Shown piece by piece: positions 24,961 to 31,718 of a stretch of DNA of 32,044 nt; position 1 is the first letter of the stretch, and every line of letters begins with the position of its first letter. The translations under genes were made by a program, and so were the position numbers. The notes under the pieces were generated by a model. The model did not search any database. It had not been told where the DNA came from and saw only the letters and a list, made by a program, of their open reading frames with translations. The stretch is from positions 1 through 32,044 of the forward strand of contig NZ_ATVR01000038.1 in assembly GCF_000420825.1 (NCBI RefSeq), in the 5' to 3' direction. Source of the DNA: Butyrivibrio sp. AE2015. Its GTDB lineage: Bacteria; Bacillota; Clostridia; Lachnospirales; Lachnospiraceae.

Positions 24961-26334
24961 TTGGAAAAATACAGATATAGCGATGAAGAACAAAACCTCT
25001 TAGAAAAGAGCACAATTCCATTTGGGATATATCAGGTTGTTGACAACAAAGTCGTTACGATAGTCCTGTCAGAGGGGTTTTTCGAGCTGTCGGGATACAA
25101 AGGGATGGATAAAAAAGATGTTTATGACCTGATGGATAACAACATGTATCGTGATGCACATCCGGATGATCTGACTTCTATAGGCGATGCAGTAAAACGT
25201 TTTGTGACGGATGGTGGAGTATATGATGTGATTTACAGACTAAAAAGGGATGGGGAGTATAGGATAATTCATTCTTACGGCAAACATATCTATAAGAAAG
25301 ATGGAACAAGACTTGCTTTTATCTGGTACACAGACCAAGGAGCCTTTGTTGGTGACGAATTAAATGAAAATGAAGATTTATCAGGAGAATACCAGAGACT
25401 CCAGCAGGAGAATGAGCGTCTTAGAAAAGAGGCTGATGCAAATAGAAAGATATTGAGTCTGAAGAAATCAGTTTCAGATCTTTTAACCAACATGCCTGCC
25501 ATGACATTTTCAAAAGACGTGGATACTGGAAAATATCTTGCATGTAATCAGGCTTTTGCTGATTATGCTCATAAAGATACTCCAGAGGGAGTTGTGGGCC
25601 TGACTGATTTAGAAATCTTTGACGAAGATACTGCGCTTCATTTTATTGAGGATGATAAGAAAGCACTTGCGATGGACAGACCATATATCTTCTACGAAGA
25701 CGTTCCTGATGCTGCAGGGAACCCCAGGCAGTTTCAGACTACAAAGCTTAAATTTACAGATGATACAGGCAGAGAGTGCCTGTTAGGACTGTGTCAGGAT
25801 GTTACAGATGCAATGCGTATTAAGCGAGAATATACTGAAAAGCTTGCGCTTGTACAAAATATGGCTGAAGTAGATGCTCTTACCGGTATTAAAAATAAAA
25901 ATGCTTATAAGGAAAGAGAGAATCTGATGAATGGGAGAATTCAGGAACATCGTCAGCCTGAGTTCGCCATTGTGGTACTGGATGTAAATGATCTGAAGAG
26001 GATTAATGATACAGAAGGACATGAAGCAGGGGATAAATGTATATGTGATGCTTGCGAAATAATCTGTCGAACCTTTAAACGCAGTCCTGTCTACAGAGTT
26101 GGTGGTGATGAATTCGTGGTTATTTCCCAGGATGAGGATTATGCTCGAAGCGAGGAGTTGGTTGAGTTAATTACACAACATAACGAAGAGGCTCTTTTAA
26201 ACGGCGGACTTATCATTGCCTGTGGTATGGCAAAATATGATAAAGAGACCAGTGTGGCTGAAGTATTTGAAGCTGCAGACAGAAGGATGTATGAAAACAA
26301 AAAACATTTAAAAACTCGGAAAGATAATGGATAG
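24961..26334 (+). CDS. PAS-PAS-GGDEF diguanylate cyclase
   Basis: 457 residues, soluble. A first PAS-like domain (about 10-130: PFGIYQVVDNKVVTIVLSEGF, DAHPDDLTSIGDAV, YRLKRDGEYRIIHSYGKHI) leads through a coiled coil (EYQRLQQENERLRKEADANR, about 142-161) to a second PAS domain (about 170-290: NMPAMTFSKDVDTGKYLACN, LGLCQDVTDAM). The GGDEF domain (about 300-455) has DALTGIKNKNAY, VVLDVNDLKRINDTEGHEAGD and an intact GGDEF (381-385), so it should make cyclic di-GMP. The inhibitory RxxD site is absent: the residues before GGDEF read FKRSPVYRV. TTG start with GGGGAGG eight bases upstream. Probably co-transcribed with the preceding EAL gene. Confidence 0.9.
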   Translation: MEKYRYSDEEQNLLEKSTIPFGIYQVVDNKVVTIVLSEGFFELSGYKGMDKKDVYDLMDNNMYRDAHPDDLTSIGDAVKRFVTDGGVYDVIYRLKRDGEYRIIHSYGKHIYKKDGTRLAFIWYTDQGAFVGDELNENEDLSGEYQRLQQENERLRKEADANRKILSLKKSVSDLLTNMPAMTFSKDVDTGKYLACNQAFADYAHKDTPEGVVGLTDLEIFDEDTALHFIEDDKKALAMDRPYIFYEDVPDAAGNPRQFQTTKLKFTDDTGRECLLGLCQDVTDAMRIKREYTEKLALVQNMAEVDALTGIKNKNAYKERENLMNGRIQEHRQPEFAIVVLDVNDLKRINDTEGHEAGDKCICDACEIICRTFKRSPVYRVGGDEFVVISQDEDYARSEELVELITQHNEEALLNGGLIIACGMAKYDKETSVAEVFEAADRRMYENKKHLKTRKDNG

Positions 26335-26362
26335 AATATAATCATAAGTTAGAGACGTGACA

Positions 26363-26396
26363 AGAGTCCGGTTCATGATGAATCGGGCTCTTTAAA
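26363..26396 (+). terminator. Terminator after the GGDEF gene
   Basis: AGAGTCCG (26363-26370) pairs with CGGGCTCT (26384-26391), continued inward by GTTCA/TGAAT, giving a 13-bp stem with two G-U pairs. The T-tract is short (TTTAAA). Confidence 0.6.
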
Positions 26397-26494
26397 CAGC
26401 TATTATAAGTCTACAAATCCTTCGAATTCGCCATTGCCAACATAGTAAATATAGATATTTCTCGCCCAGGTTGAGGCTTTTTTATATCATAAAA

Positions 26495-26526
26495 TAGTTG
26501 ACAAATACAACTAATGATTTTATCAT
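26495..26526 (+). promoter_or_regulatory. Promoter and operator of the MarR-GNAT-DUF5714 operon
   Basis: TTGACA (26498-26503), a 17-base spacer and TATCAT (26521-26526). The inverted repeat TAGTTG-N7-CAACTA (26495-26500/26508-26513) covers the -35, as expected for repression by the MarR-type product of the first gene. Confidence 0.75.
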
Positions 26527-26549
26527 TTAAATCCATAGGAGGGCATTCG

Positions 26550-26993
26550 ATGGATAAGGTAAAACTATTTCGAGAAAGTACCAGAGAATTAGAACGTAAT
26601 CTTGAGAAGCTAAACAGTTCTGATTGCTGCCAATGTAACGTTAATACATCTCAATGCTTTCTGGTTATTGAGATAGGTAGAAAACCTGGAATATGTGTAA
26701 AGGAACTAGCTGAACTTCTTAAGATGGATAAAAGTGCTGTAAGCAGATCTGTAGAAGAACTTGTCCAAAAAGGATATGTTTTGCGAGAACCTTCAAAAAG
26801 GGACCGTAGGTGTGTAGTGCTTAATCTGACTGATGAAGGAATGGCAAGATTCAATACAATAGAAAAAGATATGAATTTGAAGTTTGAGAGAGTTTTTTCG
26901 ATGATTCCAAAGGAAAAACAGAGTCAGGTTTTAGAGGCATTAAATATCTATAATGATGCGATAAAAAAATCGGAGGTGGAATGCTGTGATTAG
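26550..26993 (+). CDS. Cysteine-rich MarR-family repressor
   Basis: 147-residue winged-helix regulator. The MarR fold is clear: QCFLVIEIGRKPGICVKELA, LLKMDKSAVSRSVEELVQKG (recognition helix), LREPSKRDRRCVVLNLT wing, then the dimer helices. Unusual are the cysteines: Cys26, Cys27, Cys29 and Cys36 lie together in SSDCCQCNVNTSQC just before the DNA-binding domain, and the protein ends VECCD. Such clusters fit metal, metalloid or thiol-oxidation sensing (inference). The frame extends to 26514, but ATG 26550 has AGGAGGG and is the start. The stop overlaps the acetyltransferase GTG by eight bases. The inverted repeat on its own -35 suggests autorepression. Confidence 0.88.
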   Translation: MDKVKLFRESTRELERNLEKLNSSDCCQCNVNTSQCFLVIEIGRKPGICVKELAELLKMDKSAVSRSVEELVQKGYVLREPSKRDRRCVVLNLTDEGMARFNTIEKDMNLKFERVFSMIPKEKQSQVLEALNIYNDAIKKSEVECCD

Positions 26994-27462
26994 AGAAATG
27001 AGAGATGAAGACTGGGGGACAGTATCAGAGATTTACAAGCAGGGATTAGAAGAGGAAACATCAACTTTTAATACAGAGTGTCCTAGTTTTACTGAGTGGA
27101 ATGAAGGTCACGTAAAGAATTGCAGGTTTGTTTTTGAGGAAGAAGGGAAGGTTGTAGGCTGGATAGCGTTAAGTCCTTCTTCGAGTAGGTGCGCATATAA
27201 AGGCTGCGTTGAAATGAGTGTATATGTTGATAGAAACTATAGAGGTCATGGGATAGGAACAGCTTTGGTAAATACGATTATCAAAGAAGCTGAGAAAGAT
27301 GGATATTGGAGCATATATTCTGCAATATTTTCAATTAATAAAGCAAGTATAGCCTTACACAAAAAATGTGGTTTCAGGGAAATTGGCTATAGGGAAAGAA
27401 TAGCTAAAGATCGATTTGGAAAATGGCAGAACACAACTCTTATGGAGTACAGAGCTTCATAA
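26986..27462 (+). CDS. GNAT acetyltransferase, phosphinothricin/ArsN-like
   Basis: 158-residue N-acetyltransferase. Sequence order matches the phosphinothricin acetyltransferase (Pat/Bar, ArsN) subfamily: IREMRDEDW, EETSTFNTECPSFTEW, GKVVGWIALSPSSSRCAYKG, EMSVYVDRNYRGHGIGTALV (acetyl-CoA pyrophosphate loop), FSINKASIALHKKCGFREIG and FGKWQNTTLMEY. Family members N-acetylate phosphinothricin, methionine sulfoximine or arsinothricin. GTG 26986 with GGAGG ahead is the start and overlaps the MarR gene, so translation is coupled. The partners (cysteine-rich MarR and DUF5714) favour a detoxification role; the substrate is not readable from the sequence. Confidence 0.88.
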   Translation: MIREMRDEDWGTVSEIYKQGLEEETSTFNTECPSFTEWNEGHVKNCRFVFEEEGKVVGWIALSPSSSRCAYKGCVEMSVYVDRNYRGHGIGTALVNTIIKEAEKDGYWSIYSAIFSINKASIALHKKCGFREIGYRERIAKDRFGKWQNTTLMEYRAS

Positions 27463-27485
27463 TTAGTTTATAGGAGAAGCTACTT

Positions 27486-28040
27486 ATGACTATTGAAGAA
27501 AAAGCAAACAGGATTATTGAAGATATACGTAATGAAAAAGGCGTAAATCCTATCAAGATGTTTAAGTCAATGGCAAAGAAAGCGTATATAAGCATACATG
27601 GGCCAGAGCATCATATATTAGATGGGGCATGTCTTTTAATGGCTTATCATAATGCTGGTGGCAAAATAGATATAGACTATGCCTTGGAGAAGCTTTTGAA
27701 AGAAGGACTTCGGATGCCGGGAGCAATGTGCGGACTGTGGGGAATATGCGGAGCGATAACATCTATAGGAGCAGCTCTTTCTATTATTGATGGTACAGGA
27801 CCACTTTCTGAGGATGGCACATGGGGAGATCACATGGCATTTACATCAAGCGCCATAGGAGAGCTTGGCAAGATAAATGGCCCAAGATGTTGTAAAAGAG
27901 ATGCTATGATTGCGTTCAAGCATGGAATAGAGTACGTAAGACAGCACTACGGTGTGCAGATTGAATATGAGAAGCAACACTGTGAGTTCTCATCGCAGAA
28001 CCAGCAGTGTATCAAAGAAAGATGCCCTTTCTTTGGATAA
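27486..28040 (+). CDS. DUF5714-type Cys/His-rich protein
   Basis: 184 residues, no signal peptide or clear membrane span. Conserved-looking blocks are HGPEHHILDGACLLMAYHNA (His38, His42, His43), RMPGAMCGLWGICGA (Cys82, Cys88), NGPRCCKRDA (Cys135, Cys136) and a C-terminal cluster with Cys166, Cys175 and Cys180 (QQCIKERCPFFG). This pattern matches my memory of DUF5714, a family found alone or fused to methyltransferase-like domains in anaerobes. The spacing suggests metal or Fe-S binding. It lies 23 bases after the acetyltransferase with AGGAG ahead, as third gene of the operon. Function unknown. Confidence 0.8.
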   Translation: MTIEEKANRIIEDIRNEKGVNPIKMFKSMAKKAYISIHGPEHHILDGACLLMAYHNAGGKIDIDYALEKLLKEGLRMPGAMCGLWGICGAITSIGAALSIIDGTGPLSEDGTWGDHMAFTSSAIGELGKINGPRCCKRDAMIAFKHGIEYVRQHYGVQIEYEKQHCEFSSQNQQCIKERCPFFG

Positions 28041-28126
28041 TGGAAAGCTTTTTGTTCCGGACGATTTAGAAATTATGGAACTTTGAATTTCAGGTTAATA
28101 GATTAAAGGGTTAAGGATTATTAGCT

Positions 28127-28231
28127 GTGAAACGAAAAACAACAGACGAGACCCTTGCGGAGTCTTTCTTGGAAAGAGTGTCAGTAAATGTGCTATTTTT
28201 AAGTAAGGAGGAATCGCGATCATCACATTGA
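28127..28231 (+). CDS. Small uncharacterised ORF or gene fragment (34 codons)
   Basis: GTG 28127 opens MKRKTTDETLAESFLERVSV, then NVLFLSKEESRSSH and a stop. The amphipathic composition looks protein-like, but there is no strong ribosome site at its start. An AAGGAGG (28205-28211) lies inside it, about 40 bases before the next gene. It may be the N-terminal stub of a lost gene or a leader peptide; unrecognised. Confidence 0.3.
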   Translation: MKRKTTDETLAESFLERVSVNVLFLSKEESRSSH

Positions 28232-28251
28232 TTGCATGTTTTTTATAGAAT

Positions 28252-29214
28252 ATGTATAGAGTCAAGAGAATAATACCATACGCTTGTACAGTTCTGTTAG
28301 TAGCGCTGATGACACTATTTGCAGAAACTTTAAATGAGAAGGAGATTATATTTCCTGAGATAACAGCATTAGCAGTTGGATATATGGTGGCAAAAAATAG
28401 AAGCTGGAAGGTTAATGGAAAGCGTATGCTTTCACTGATAACAGGCTGTGCGATAATAGGAGTGTGCATTGTAAGATTTGTTCCGTTTGATACGTATATC
28501 GAAGTGATTTTGGCATTCACAATCGCTCAGGTAATCTTTATGTTTTCAGGAACCACGTTTGCACCATTTGTCTCAGCAATAGTGCTCCCGGTGATGATGC
28601 ATACTACAAGTATAGTGTATCCTATAGCTGCATTTGTACTGACATTACTTGTAATATTGTTTCATAAACTTTTTCTATTTCAGGGAATCCGAGCAGATGA
28701 GGAATATGTTCCTGTGATGCTGAATTCCAGGGACGATATGGTAGATACTTCCATTAGAATCCTTTGTGTGACAGTAATAGCCGGTGTTGCATTCAGAACG
28801 GGTTATAGATTTGTTGTGGCACCTCCGTTACTTGTGGCATTTACTGAGTTTTCCAGGCCAAGGAACAAAACAAGAAATATGCCAGTCAAAACGGTGGCAG
28901 TGATAACTGTGTGTGCCATAATTGGTGTGATTTCAAGATATTTCTTTGCTATTTGGATAGGGCTTCCTATTACGATTTCAGCAATTGTTGCTACAAGTGG
29001 TATGCTTATCGTTATTCATTTTACTAAGATGTATATGCCACCGGTTGGCGCTATTACCATGCTGAGCATGATAATATCTGAAAGCGTACTAATCACATAT
29101 CCGATTCAGATTTTTGTAGGAAGTAGCTTGATTCTTTTTCTGTCCCGGATGATTTTCATGAGACGGCAGGATAACAAGCTTTATGAAAAAGAACATGAAC
29201 TTCATGCAGAATGA
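28252..29214 (+). CDS. Polytopic membrane protein, HPP-like
   Basis: 320 residues with about nine or ten hydrophobic segments, among them PYACTVLLVALMTLFAETL, LITGCAIIGVCIVRF, VILAFTIAQVIFMFSG, AAFVLTLLVILFHKLFLF and VAVITVCAIIGVISRYFFAI. Near the end YMPPVGAITMLSMIISES resembles the PPxGA turn of HPP-family membrane proteins, but the whole is longer than a simple HPP protein. Role unknown; a transporter-like function is a guess. ATG 28252 has no ribosome site close by, and a TAG lies two codons upstream, so initiation must be weak, leaderless or coupled to upstream translation. The 3' end overlaps the convergent lysR-type gene by 13 bases. Expected location is the cytoplasmic membrane. Confidence 0.6.
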   Translation: MYRVKRIIPYACTVLLVALMTLFAETLNEKEIIFPEITALAVGYMVAKNRSWKVNGKRMLSLITGCAIIGVCIVRFVPFDTYIEVILAFTIAQVIFMFSGTTFAPFVSAIVLPVMMHTTSIVYPIAAFVLTLLVILFHKLFLFQGIRADEEYVPVMLNSRDDMVDTSIRILCVTVIAGVAFRTGYRFVVAPPLLVAFTEFSRPRNKTRNMPVKTVAVITVCAIIGVISRYFFAIWIGLPITISAIVATSGMLIVIHFTKMYMPPVGAITMLSMIISESVLITYPIQIFVGSSLILFLSRMIFMRRQDNKLYEKEHELHAE

Positions 29215-30095
29215 GTTATAGGTTGTATTTCTTCACATATTGCACGGATCTCTTCACTGAAAACAGTATCTTTGGGCCAGATGAAGGTAAAATCATGTTT
29301 TACCCTAAAGTCGTCAAGGGGGATTGTTTTCAGATATCCGGACTGCAGTCCTGATGCAACCGCTGCTTTATATAAAAAGGTGATGCCACAATCTTTTTCA
29401 ATAAGGCTTATTATGGCATGCATGTTCTCCACCTGGGTAAAATTCCTAAAATCACTTGTGGAGTAATTGTTCAGGGCAAGAGCTCTTTCCAATATATTGC
29501 GCGTTCCTGAACCGGGTTCTCTTATAAGAATTCGCTCGGGAAAGAGATCTTTTATCACGCGTGGCTTCTGATTGAAAGAGTGCTTTGCCGAACAGACAGG
29601 AACGAACTCTTCTTTGCTAAAAAGCAGCGTTTCATAATCATTTTCAGGGAAATATCCTTCTACAAGTGCAAAATCTATAACACCGTCGGAGAGTTTTTTA
29701 AGAAGCTCCGATGTGTTGCCAAATGTAATCTTAAGATTAGTATCCGGGTGATTTTTTATGTAATCACTGATCGGATCAGCAATTATGTATTCTCCTATGG
29801 TCATGGTGACACCAAAAGAGATGTCTTTTAAGCCATGGTTATTCTTTGAAAGTATTTCTTTGAGACTTTCATCATCATTTTTTATCTGATTCATTTTTTT
29901 ATACAGGAGTTTTCCGTTATCAGTTAGAAAAAGTTTTTTTCCATCCTGAGTAAACAGCTTTGTCCCGTATTCATTTTCAAGATGATGTATGTGCTGAGAA
30001 ACAGCGGGCTGAGTAATATTCAGCTCCTTAGACGCCTTGGTGAAATTGAGGTGCCTGCAAACACATAGAAAGGTATCTATCCTGAAATCCAGCAT
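29202..30095 (-). CDS. LysR-family transcriptional regulator
   Basis: 297 residues. The winged helix-turn-helix is at the N terminus (FLCVCRHLNFTKASKELNIT, QPAVSQHIHHLENEYGTKLF), followed by the periplasmic-binding-like effector domain (from about 90: DISFGVTMTIGEYIIADPI, DFALVEGYFP, IRNxx-type IREPGSGTRNILERAL). EPGSGTR is the small-anion binding loop typical of the CysB/CysL/CbbR side of the family. Divergent transcription from the YeiH-type transporter, 127 bases apart, indicates that it controls that gene. Ribosome site GGGAGGAC precedes ATG 30095. The 3' end overlaps the convergent membrane-protein gene. Confidence 0.9.
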   Translation of the reverse strand: MLDFRIDTFLCVCRHLNFTKASKELNITQPAVSQHIHHLENEYGTKLFTQDGKKLFLTDNGKLLYKKMNQIKNDDESLKEILSKNNHGLKDISFGVTMTIGEYIIADPISDYIKNHPDTNLKITFGNTSELLKKLSDGVIDFALVEGYFPENDYETLLFSKEEFVPVCSAKHSFNQKPRVIKDLFPERILIREPGSGTRNILERALALNNYSTSDFRNFTQVENMHAIISLIEKDCGITFLYKAAVASGLQSGYLKTIPLDDFRVKHDFTFIWPKDTVFSEEIRAICEEIQPITHSA

Positions 30096-30120
30096 AATCA
30101 GTCCTCCCTAACGATAAAAA

Positions 30121-30219
30121 ATGTTTATGGATATATAATAATATATAATTTTATCTTTTTCAAAAGACAGAATAGAATAAGACCTGCGAAAGAACAGATT
30201 AAAAAGAGAGAGAGGTCTT
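30121..30219 (+). promoter_or_regulatory. LysR-controlled intergenic region and leader of the transporter gene
   Basis: Two overlapping -10 candidates TATAAT (30134-30139 and 30144-30149) lie 10 bases apart in an AT-rich tract with no good -35, as expected for an activator-dependent promoter. In the leader AAGACCT (30179-30185) and AGGTCTT (30213-30219) are complementary, and the right arm overlaps the AGAGAGG ribosome site, so the site could be masked. Confidence 0.4.
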
Positions 30220-30222
30220 GAG

Positions 30223-31260
30223 ATGGATTTTTTGAAAAAGAATTACATGGGAGTAATAGTATGCTTCACTATTGCAGTTCCTTCATGGCTCCTGGGAAAG
30301 CGCTTCCCTGTCGTTGGCGGAGCGGTGATTGCAATCATTCTGGGCATGATAATAGCCCTGTTCTGGAATGACAAGGGGAAGGCGGCTGATGGAATAAAGT
30401 TTACATCAAAGATAATTCTGCAGGAGGCTGTTGTCCTCCTTGGATTTGGTATGAATCTTTCGGTCGTTCTTCAGACCGGGAAACAGTCACTTCCTATAAT
30501 TATCTGCACGATTTCAACATCGCTTATCCTATCATGGATTCTTCATAAGGTTATGAATATCAAAGGAAACACAGCTACTCTTATCGGAGTTGGCTCATCA
30601 ATATGCGGCGGCTCAGCAATAGCAGCTACGGCTCCTGTCATTGATGCGGATGATGATGAAGTGGCACAGGCAATTTCTGTGATATTTTTCTTTAACGTGC
30701 TGGCAGCACTTCTTTTTCCTTCGCTGGGAAAGCTTATAGGTTTTGATATCACAACAGGAGAGGCTTTCGGTATTTTTGCGGGAACTGCAGTTAATGATAC
30801 TTCTTCCGTCACCGCAGCTGCATCAACCTGGGATAGTATGTGGAACCTGGGGAATCAGACTCTTGATAAGGCAGTTACGGTCAAGCTTACAAGAACACTG
30901 GCTATCATACCTATTACACTGGTACTTGCGTATCTGAGGGCAAGGGAAGCAAAAAAGGATGGAAGTTCGACAAATGGCTTTAGCTTTAGAAGAGCATTTC
31001 CGATGTTCATAGTCTTCTTTGTGATTGCTTCAATTATCACAACTATTTGCTTGAGAGCAGGTGTCCCTTCTTATGTTTTTAAGCCACTTAAGGAACTTAG
31101 CAAGTTCTTTATAATAATGGCCATGGCTGCTATTGGCTTGAACAGTAACATAATCAAACTAATTAAATCAGGTGGGAAGCCGATTTTGCTTGGCGGCTGT
31201 TGCTGGATCGGAATAACAGTTGTCAGCCTTTTGATGCAGCATGTAATGGGAATATGGTAA
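30223..31260 (+). CDS. YeiH-family (PSE) putative anion/sulfate exporter
   Basis: 345-residue inner-membrane protein with about ten hydrophobic helices. Family landmarks are [60 protein letters not shown]-like [50 protein letters not shown] and the C-terminal [16 protein letters not shown]. These are the hallmarks of the YeiH/putative sulfate exporter family (PF03601 by memory). The partner LysR regulator on the opposite strand matches the known yeiH-yeiE type arrangement. Substrate uncertain: sulfite, sulfonates and others have been suggested for the family. ATG 30223 with AGAGAGG upstream. A CsoR-like promoter lies directly downstream. Confidence 0.9.
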   Translation: MDFLKKNYMGVIVCFTIAVPSWLLGKRFPVVGGAVIAIILGMIIALFWNDKGKAADGIKFTSKIILQEAVVLLGFGMNLSVVLQTGKQSLPIIICTISTSLILSWILHKVMNIKGNTATLIGVGSSICGGSAIAATAPVIDADDDEVAQAISVIFFFNVLAALLFPSLGKLIGFDITTGEAFGIFAGTAVNDTSSVTAAASTWDSMWNLGNQTLDKAVTVKLTRTLAIIPITLVLAYLRAREAKKDGSSTNGFSFRRAFPMFIVFFVIASIITTICLRAGVPSYVFKPLKELSKFFIIMAMAAIGLNSNIIKLIKSGGKPILLGGCCWIGITVVSLLMQHVMGIW

Positions 31261-31274
31261 AAGAAAAATAGGCG

Positions 31275-31303
31275 TTGACAAATACTCCCCCCTAGTATAT
31301 ATA
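31275..31303 (+). promoter_or_regulatory. CsoR/CstR-like promoter-operator
   Basis: Perfect TTGACA (31275-31280), 17-base spacer and TATATA (31298-31303). The spacer holds ATACT-CCCCCCT-AGTAT (31282-31298), a dyad with a central C-run like the ATACCCCC...GGGTAT operators of CsoR-family copper or persulfide repressors. What follows is only a fragment of a CsoR-like gene. Confidence 0.6.
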
Positions 31304-31309
31304 AAAAAT

Positions 31310-31366
31310 GACGATGAAGAAATCGTGGACGAATTATTGAAGACGATCCGTAAACTCATGAAATAA
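31310..31366 (+). pseudogene. C-terminal fragment of a CsoR-like repressor gene
   Basis: The frame reads DDEEIVDELLKTIRKLMK and stop (31364-31366). It resembles the last helix of CsoR/DUF156-type repressors (…EEIIDELLKTIRKLM). No start codon lies in frame upstream; the fragment begins seven bases after the -10. An internal deletion seems to have fused the promoter and operator to the gene's tail. An inverted repeat CTCATGAA/TTCATGAG (31355-31362/31377-31384) flanks the stop. The family call rests on 18 residues and the operator. Confidence 0.5.
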
Positions 31367-31420
31367 AAGAATTACATTCATGAGTAACTATTCCGCGATA
31401 ATAAAATATGTAGGAGAAAT

Positions 31421-31624
31421 ATGCAGACATCTGAGAGTTTTCGATTAAGTGCATTATTATCCTTTTCAGGAGGATTACAGGATGCGTATACATATAATAT
31501 GAGGGATAAAGTCTTTGCCAATGCACAGACCGGCAATGTTGTTTTAATGAGTCAGAACCTGATGCAGGGTAATTTTATGCAGGGGTTACACTATATGTGT
31601 CCGCTTTCAGGTTTTTCGAGATGA
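31421..31624 (+). pseudogene. Truncated DUF1275 (YoaK-like) membrane protein gene
   Basis: ATG 31421 with AGGAGA ahead starts MQTSESFRLSALLSFSGGLQ, followed by DAYTYNMRDKVFANAQTGNV, the unmistakable N terminus of DUF1275 proteins (normally about 220 residues with six helices). After about 60 codons the frame ends in CPLSGFSR and stop, where family members continue with a hydrophobic helix. No continuation was found in the other frames before the next gene, so the remainder is deleted. Confidence 0.8.
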
Positions 31625-31662
31625 ATGATAGAACATAAAATCCGAAGTTATGATATGTGTGC

Positions 31663-31713
31663 ATGACACAAATACTCCTATATCGTAGTATAAAACTACG
31701 ATATAGGAGTATT
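31663..31713 (+). promoter_or_regulatory. Promoter within a perfect 19-bp inverted repeat covering the next ribosome site
   Basis: AATACTCCTATATCGTAGT (31671-31689) and ACTACGATATAGGAGTATT (31695-31713) are exact reverse complements around ATAAA. A promoter fits here: ATGACA (31663-31668), 17 bases, TAGTAT (31686-31691). The right arm includes the GGAG ribosome site of the next gene. The palindrome could be a MarR operator, an mRNA hairpin hiding the ribosome site, or both. Confidence 0.7.
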
Positions 31714-31718
31714 TAATT

